Below, piece by piece: positions 1-4,563 of a stretch of DNA of 10,299 nucleotides. Position 1 is the stretch's first letter. Every line of letters starts with the position of its first letter. Made by a program: the position numbers and the translations under genes. The DNA lies in contig JAUXNR010000901.1 in NCBI GenBank assembly GCA_030682755.1, positions 1 through 10,299 on the forward strand. The letters are read 5' to 3'. The notes beneath the pieces were generated by a model, which ran no database searches, was not told where the DNA came from, and saw only the letters and a program-made list of their open reading frames with translations. This DNA comes from Flavobacterium sp. (GTDB taxonomy: Bacteria > Bacteroidota > Bacteroidia > Flavobacteriales > Flavobacteriaceae).

Positions 1-702
1 CATCGTTAAAACAGTCATCACGATTTGAATGATTACGAGCATTACTAAATTAGAACCGATAATGGGCCAAAAATTGTCTTTTAAAAGCGAAAAACCTTTG
101 CCTAGAGAATCAAAAAAGCCTTTATTGGAATTCAAATACACAAATAAACTTAAATTCATCCAAGCTAAATAGGCTGGAAAGACAATCAAAATCAATGGAA
201 TTCCAATGATAATAAAAACTAAAAGCATCATTACAACGCCTAGAAGAAGTAGGAGCGGGATTGAAATTAGAAAAAGTTTAATAAAATAACCTGTAATACG
301 TCCGAGATTACTTTTTAACTCTTTTAAAAGTTCGGAAGTTGAAAAAGAGTTGCCTTTATTTTTTTCGTATAGTTTCAAATATAATATGGGATAGGAAAAG
401 TTCAACAACGACACAAAAAGAATTAAAATAAATAATGTTGCAACAACACCAATAATTAATCCAAGATTATTGTTGAAAAAGTTTTCAAGAGCACCAAAAT
501 CTTGGTTTACTGTGCCAATATTTGAAAAAAGTAATTCAAAATAAACTTTAAAAACAAAATAAATCAGTACCGAAAGCACTAACAAAAAACCTCCATTGAT
601 AACAAAATAATGTGTGAAATAATGTTTACCTGTTTCTTTAAAAAAAGAAAAAGTATCTGAAATATAGTCGCTGAAATTTCTAAGTTTTAACAATTGAAAC
701 AT
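1..702 (-). CDS. Uncharacterised multi-pass membrane protein (partial, C-terminus beyond window)
   Basis: An open minus-strand frame runs without a stop from an ATG at 702-700 to base 1, giving the first 234 residues. The start is supported by its position 3 bases after the stop of the SpoIIM gene, so the two are almost certainly co-transcribed and possibly translationally coupled. The protein begins with a short soluble stretch (MFQLLKLRNF...). Strongly hydrophobic segments follow at about residues 34-55, 80-103, 138-190 (long enough for two spans, with LLLLLGVVMMLLVFIIIGIP inside) and 212-233, separated by charged loops such as 110-135. I do not recognise a named domain. From memory, flavobacterial SpoIIM/RDD clusters often carry a membrane protein of this kind ahead of a DUF4129 protein, which is the only functional hint. 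It probably sits in the inner membrane. No catalytic motif is visible, and its function is unknown. Confidence 0.8.
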   Translation of the reverse strand, partial: MFQLLKLRNFSDYISDTFSFFKETGKHYFTHYFVINGGFLLVLSVLIYFVFKVYFELLFSNIGTVNQDFGALENFFNNNLGLIIGVVATLFILILFVSLLNFSYPILYLKLYEKNKGNSFSTSELLKELKSNLGRITGYFIKLFLISIPLLLLLGVVMMLLVFIIIGIPLILIVFPAYLAWMNLSLFVYLNSNKGFFDSLGKGFSLLKDNFWPIIGSNLVMLVIIQIVMTVLTM

Positions 703-705
703 AGC

Positions 706-1683
706 CTACTTTTTTAATAGTTGATTTTTCATTTTGGAATGTACGAAGAACGGAAAGATTAAAAAATAAAAAGAAATCATCAGTAACGTTGAAAGAATAA
801 TCACCACATTAAGCCAATTTGGCATTTCCAAAGCATATCGGGTGATAAAACCTTCTAAAAAACCTGCGGCAATCGTGAAAGGCATTGTACTTAAAAATAT
901 TTTTAACCCATCTTTAAATCCTATTTTAAAGGAAGTCATTCGGGAATAGGTTTTCGGAAATAGGATGGAGGCTCCCAATATAAACCCGGCCGCAGTTTCA
1001 ATAACAATGGCAAAAATTTCCATGGAACCGTGAATCCAAATACCGCGAACACTTTCCCAAAAAACACCTTCTTGGTAAAAGAAATATTGAAAAGAACCCA
1101 ACATGATACAGTTTTGAAGCATGATATAAAAAGTACCAAAACCGGCAAAAATTCCAAATAAAAAGCAACGCAGTCCAACGTATAAATTGTTCATGGTGAT
1201 TGCAATAAATCCACCCCAATTGCTACCAGATTTATATACAGCAACCGGATTTCCTTCTTTGATATTTTCTAGGGTCATGTTAACATACTGATCGCCTAAA
1301 ATCAAGCGAACAAAATCAGGATCATATTTTGCAGACAAAACACCAATGGCAGTGCAGGCAAAAAACAGTACAAATGCATAAATTAAATAGCGTCTGTAGT
1401 GGTAAACAAGTAACGGTACTTCAGTGGAAAAGAAATAAATTAACCTGTTTTGTTCCGTTCTTTTGGTCTTATAAATCTTCTGGTATATTTGAGAGGCTAA
1501 ATAATTTAAATATACAACCGTCTTACTTTTAGGGTAGTAGGTTTGTGCATAGGATAAATCATTGACCAAATGGATATATAAACCAGCCATTTCATCAGGA
1601 TTTTTTTTAGCTTTACCAAAAATAGCTTGTTCAAATTCAAGCCATTTTTCTTTATTTTGCTTAATAAACGCAATTTCTCTCAT
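706..1683 (-). CDS. SpoIIM-family (stage II sporulation protein M-like) integral membrane protein
   Basis: This 325-residue protein starts at an ATG only 20 bp from the divergent RDD gene. The N-terminal soluble part (about 1-95) has the pattern usual in non-sporulating SpoIIM-family proteins: an aromatic/charged helix with W14, then NDLSYAQTYYP (41-51) and YLNYLASQIYQKIY (58-71). Hydrophobic segments follow at about 98-118, 157-195, 216-242, 262-280 and 289-314. The HGSMEI stretch (218-223) matches the family's characteristic HG-x-x-E motif in a membrane helix. In endospore formers SpoIIM belongs to the engulfment peptidoglycan-degrading complex. In Bacteroidota it does not imply sporulation and its role is unknown; its neighbours here (an RDD protein and another membrane protein) suggest a membrane or envelope complex. 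The stop codon is TAG, 3 bases before the next gene. I see no truncation or missing segment. Family assignment is strong; specific function is not. Confidence 0.88.
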   Translation of the reverse strand: MREIAFIKQNKEKWLEFEQAIFGKAKKNPDEMAGLYIHLVNDLSYAQTYYPKSKTVVYLNYLASQIYQKIYKTKRTEQNRLIYFFSTEVPLLVYHYRRYLIYAFVLFFACTAIGVLSAKYDPDFVRLILGDQYVNMTLENIKEGNPVAVYKSGSNWGGFIAITMNNLYVGLRCFLFGIFAGFGTFYIMLQNCIMLGSFQYFFYQEGVFWESVRGIWIHGSMEIFAIVIETAAGFILGASILFPKTYSRMTSFKIGFKDGLKIFLSTMPFTIAAGFLEGFITRYALEMPNWLNVVIILSTLLMISFYFLIFPFFVHSKMKNQLLKK

Positions 1684-1703
1684 GGTTTGCTAAAATATAA
1701 AAT

Positions 1704-2447
1704 ATGTCAGAATTATCCATAACCACAACACAAAATGTGAATATTAATTTTACAGCGGCTACAATTGCCGATAGGATGTTTGGCTATCTACTTGATTTAT
1801 TGGTTAAAACAGCTTATGCCATAACCATTTTTGGTATCTTTTTTTATTGGTTAAAAGTCAATGATTCGATTGCGAAAATGGATAATTGGTCTCAGGCTGC
1901 AATTTATGTATTGTTTTATTCGCCGGTTATTTTCTATTCGTTGATAATGGAAAGTTTGTTAGAAGGTCAAACAATAGGAAAACGTTTGATGAAAACTAAA
2001 GTGGTAAAAATTGATGGCTATCAAGCTTCGTTTGGCGATTATATTATACGTTGGATTTTTAGAATCGTGGATGTAAATATTAGCAGTGGTGTGATTGGTT
2101 TGATAACAATGATAATAAGTAAAAAAACACAACGTTTGGGCGATATGACAGCCGGAACTGCTGTGATAAGTTTAAAAAACAATATCAGTATCAATCACAC
2201 TATTTTAGAAGAAATTGACACGGCCTATGTTCCAACGTATCCTTTAGTGATTAAGTTAAGTGATAACGATGCACGAATTATTAAAGAGACTTATAATTTG
2301 GCAGTTTCTAAAAGAGATTATGCCACTTTAATCAAATTGCGAACAAAAATTGAAGAAGTTACCGGAATTAAAAATACTTCAGGAAATGATACTGATTTTA
2401 TTCGGACAATTTTGAAAGACTTCAATTTTTATACACAAAACATGTAG
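1704..2447 (+). CDS. RDD-family membrane protein with C-terminal soluble tail
   Basis: This 247-residue protein is the only plus-strand gene in the window. The RDD signature is visible: ADRMFGYLLD (22-31) opens the first membrane helix with the Arg and Asp, GQTIGKRLMKTKVVKIDG (88-105) forms the usual loop after the second helix, and QRLGDMTAGT (143-152) gives the conserved RLGD near the end of the domain. Membrane segments lie at about 26-50, 64-84 and 113-138. Residues 160-247 form a hydrophilic tail, with LSDNDARIIKETYNLA (185-200) and a following charged helix, making it longer than a minimal RDD domain. RDD proteins are poorly defined; some have been linked to ion transport, but nothing here proves that. 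The ATG at 1704 follows an A-rich leader. The gene diverges from SpoIIM across 20 bp and converges on the methyltransferase gene with 8 bp between stops. A partnership with SpoIIM is inferred from this adjacency. Confidence 0.88.
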   Translation: MSELSITTTQNVNINFTAATIADRMFGYLLDLLVKTAYAITIFGIFFYWLKVNDSIAKMDNWSQAAIYVLFYSPVIFYSLIMESLLEGQTIGKRLMKTKVVKIDGYQASFGDYIIRWIFRIVDVNISSGVIGLITMIISKKTQRLGDMTAGTAVISLKNNISINHTILEEIDTAYVPTYPLVIKLSDNDARIIKETYNLAVSKRDYATLIKLRTKIEEVTGIKNTSGNDTDFIRTILKDFNFYTQNM

Positions 2448-2455
2448 CTTCTAAT

Positions 2456-3238
2456 TTAAAACCCCCGCTGCCTTTTAGCTTCAAACAATAAAATAGCGGC
2501 TGCAACCGAAACATTCATAGAATCAATTTCACCTTGCATCGGAATGACAATGTTTTGTTTGCTTTCCGTTCGCCAAAGTTCGCTCAAACCGGTTGCTTCT
2601 GTACCCACAACAAGTGCCGTTGGCGTTGTATAATTTTCTAAATGATAGCTGTTTGAATTTTGTAATGTTGCCGAATAAATGGCAATATTTTTCATGTTTA
2701 AATAGGCAACCGCATCTTTAGTAGTGGCAACTGCAATTTGATTTGTGAATAGGCAACCCACACTAGAACGAATAATATTAGGATTATACAAATCACTTTT
2801 TGGATTGGCAATAATCACGGCATCAATTTTTGCTGCATCGGCTGTTCGAAGTAAAGCCCCTAAATTTCCCGGTTTTTCAATGCCTTCTGCTACCAAAATT
2901 AAAGGGTTTTCAGAAAGTTTTAAATTAGATAATTGGTGTTTTTTAGATTTTGCTACAGCCAACAGACCTTCTGTAGAATCGCGATAGGCTAATTTTTGAT
3001 AAACTTCTTTTGTTATTTCAATACAATCATTATATGAATAAAAGCTTAGTTCATTTTCTGAAATTAATTCTGGTAAAAAAAAAATAGTTTCCAGCTCATA
3101 TCCGCCTTTTAGAGCCAATTCAATTTCTCGTTTACCTTCTACCAAAAATGTGCCTTTCTGATTGCGTGTTTTTGATTTTTCCTGCAATTGGACTAAGGCT
3201 TTAATAATTGGGTTTTGTAAGGAAGTAATCTTTTTCAA
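2456..3238 (-). CDS. TrmH/SpoU-family RNA 2'-O-methyltransferase (TTG start)
   Basis: This 260-residue SPOUT-class enzyme is predicted to transfer a methyl group from S-adenosylmethionine to a ribose 2'-OH in rRNA or tRNA in the cytoplasm. Residues about 5-95 form the SpoU substrate-binding domain (NPIIKALVQL at 9-18, GTFLVEGKREIELAL at 29-43). The catalytic trefoil-knot domain follows, with all three motifs present: motif 1 EKPGNLGALLR (121-131, with N125 and R131), motif 2 VVGTEATG (210-217, with E214) and motif 3 IPM...SMNVSVAAA (232-248, with N242). The start is TTG at 3238-3236. An in-frame TAA lies only four codons upstream, no ATG lies between, and the next Met is residue 182, so TTG is effectively forced. 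It is the last gene of the amidohydrolase operon, 12 bp after its neighbour's stop. A T10 run interrupts the coding strand near residues 52-55. The exact RNA target cannot be read from the sequence. Confidence 0.93.
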   Translation of the reverse strand: MKKITSLQNPIIKALVQLQEKSKTRNQKGTFLVEGKREIELALKGGYELETIFFLPELISENELSFYSYNDCIEITKEVYQKLAYRDSTEGLLAVAKSKKHQLSNLKLSENPLILVAEGIEKPGNLGALLRTADAAKIDAVIIANPKSDLYNPNIIRSSVGCLFTNQIAVATTKDAVAYLNMKNIAIYSATLQNSNSYHLENYTTPTALVVGTEATGLSELWRTESKQNIVIPMQGEIDSMNVSVAAAILLFEAKRQRGF

Positions 3239-3250
3239 AGTGTTTTTATT

Positions 3251-4552
3251 TTATTTCTTCTGTTGTTCAAATTTACCTTTATAGCGTTCATACAATTCAT
3301 CCTGACGGCTGTCTAAACTGATCATTCTGCCATCAATAAAAGCATGCGTCACTTTGTTGGTTTTCATGTCTAAAGCATCACCTTCAGATATGAATAACGT
3401 GGCACTTTTATTATGCTCTAACGTTCCATATTGTTCTGAAATACCCAATATTTCTGCTGCATTTGAAGTGATTAATTGTAATGCTTCTTCTTTGGTTAAA
3501 CCCCAAGTAGCACAGGTTCCTGCATAAAAGGGTAGGTTTCTGGTTTGCATGCGTTCCATATCACCTTGGTTTTGAAGTGCCGTTAAAACTCCTTTTTTTA
3601 CCAAAAGTGCGGCATTTTTATAAGGCAAATTTACATCTTCATCTTCCAATAACGGTAAATCATGAACACGTTTTAATAAAACGCTTACTTGATTTTGTTT
3701 TAAATCATCAGCCACTTTAAAAGCATAATACCCACCCACAATCACCATTTTAGCGATTTTATTTTTTTGTTTAAATAAAAGAGCATCGCGTATTTCTTTT
3801 TCGCCATCAGCATGAACGTATAATTTTTTTGTTCCGGCTTGCAAACCGTTCATCGCTTCCAGAGAAATGTCTTTGTTTTTTCTATCGCCACTCAAATAAT
3901 TGGATGAAAGCGAAAAAAAGTCTTGAATCGCTTTTATTTGATTTTCATACTCTTTATTGGCTTCAATGCCACCCGGTTCTGCCCACCATCCGGTTCTGAC
4001 ATAACTTCTGGGCCAGTTTAAATGAATGCCTTCGTCGGCTTTAATAACGGCATCTTCCCAATTCCAAGCATCCAATTGTACCACAGAAGAAGTTCCCGAA
4101 ATTCTGCCGCCGCGTGGTGTGATTTGAGCCAATAAAACACCATTCGGACGTGTGGTTTCTGTAATTAATGATTCGGCATTGTATGCAATAATGCTTCGAA
4201 TGTGTGGATTCATTTCTCCCATTTCCCGAACATCATCACTCGCTTTAACAGCATCAATTTCCACCAGGCCTAGGGTAGAATTTGGTGCAATAAAACCCGG
4301 ATAAATATGATGGTTTTCATTTACCATGATTATGGTGTCATGTTTTGCAGGTCTGGCTAAGGTTCCGTCAACAACATATTGAATTTTTCCGTCAATAATG
4401 GAAATCATGCTGTTTTTTTGAATTTTACCGTTTCCTAAATGTGCGGTTCCTCCAATCAACAAAATTGATTGATTTTGTTTGGGTGCCGGTGTTTGTTGTC
4501 CCCAACTAATTGAAGCCAGCAATAACGAGATATATAGTGTGTATTTTTTCAT
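3251..4552 (-). CDS. Secreted amidohydrolase-like protein with degenerate metal site
   Basis: This 433-residue protein has a short export signal, MKKYTLYISLLLASISWG, with likely cleavage before QQTPAP, so it should be periplasmic or exported. The overall plan is that of imidazolonepropionase-like amidohydrolases. A beta-sandwich start (SILLIGGTAHLGNGKIQKNS, 29-48) and the phrase HHIYPGFIAP (81-90) lead into the barrel, and NAAEILGISEQYGTLEHNKS (364-383) plus the SATLFISEGD segment (383-392) close the sandwich. The metal ligands look lost: where active relatives have DxHxH after PGFI, this protein has APNST (89-93). H247 in LYVHADG could be the strand-5 His, but the strand-6 His position reads VIVGGYY (270-276) and no clear strand-8 Ser/Thr-Asp is seen. 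It resembles the N-terminal half of the upstream 997-residue protein, which lacks the HxH at the same point. It lies 11 bp after that gene and 12 bp before the methyltransferase. A scaffold, binding or partner subunit is one possibility; a diverged enzyme is another. Confidence 0.87.
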   Translation of the reverse strand: MKKYTLYISLLLASISWGQQTPAPKQNQSILLIGGTAHLGNGKIQKNSMISIIDGKIQYVVDGTLARPAKHDTIIMVNENHHIYPGFIAPNSTLGLVEIDAVKASDDVREMGEMNPHIRSIIAYNAESLITETTRPNGVLLAQITPRGGRISGTSSVVQLDAWNWEDAVIKADEGIHLNWPRSYVRTGWWAEPGGIEANKEYENQIKAIQDFFSLSSNYLSGDRKNKDISLEAMNGLQAGTKKLYVHADGEKEIRDALLFKQKNKIAKMVIVGGYYAFKVADDLKQNQVSVLLKRVHDLPLLEDEDVNLPYKNAALLVKKGVLTALQNQGDMERMQTRNLPFYAGTCATWGLTKEEALQLITSNAAEILGISEQYGTLEHNKSATLFISEGDALDMKTNKVTHAFIDGRMISLDSRQDELYERYKGKFEQQKK

Positions 4553-4563
4553 TTTTAATAAAA

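Noticed and set aside
936..1219. Two overlapping short minus-strand frames within the SpoIIM gene
   Set aside because: Same-strand alternative frames of a well-supported membrane protein gene; their Phe/Cys/Trp-rich translations are typical of out-of-frame reading.
706..1683. Evidence for sporulation
   Set aside because: SpoIIM-family proteins are widespread in non-sporulating bacteria, no other sporulation gene is present, and the neighbours look flavobacterial.
2459..2505. Terminator hairpin for the methyltransferase gene at the convergent junction
   Set aside because: CCGCT and AGCGG can pair, but the stem is 5 bp with a loop of about 25 bases inside coding sequence, and only TTTT follows; too weak to annotate.
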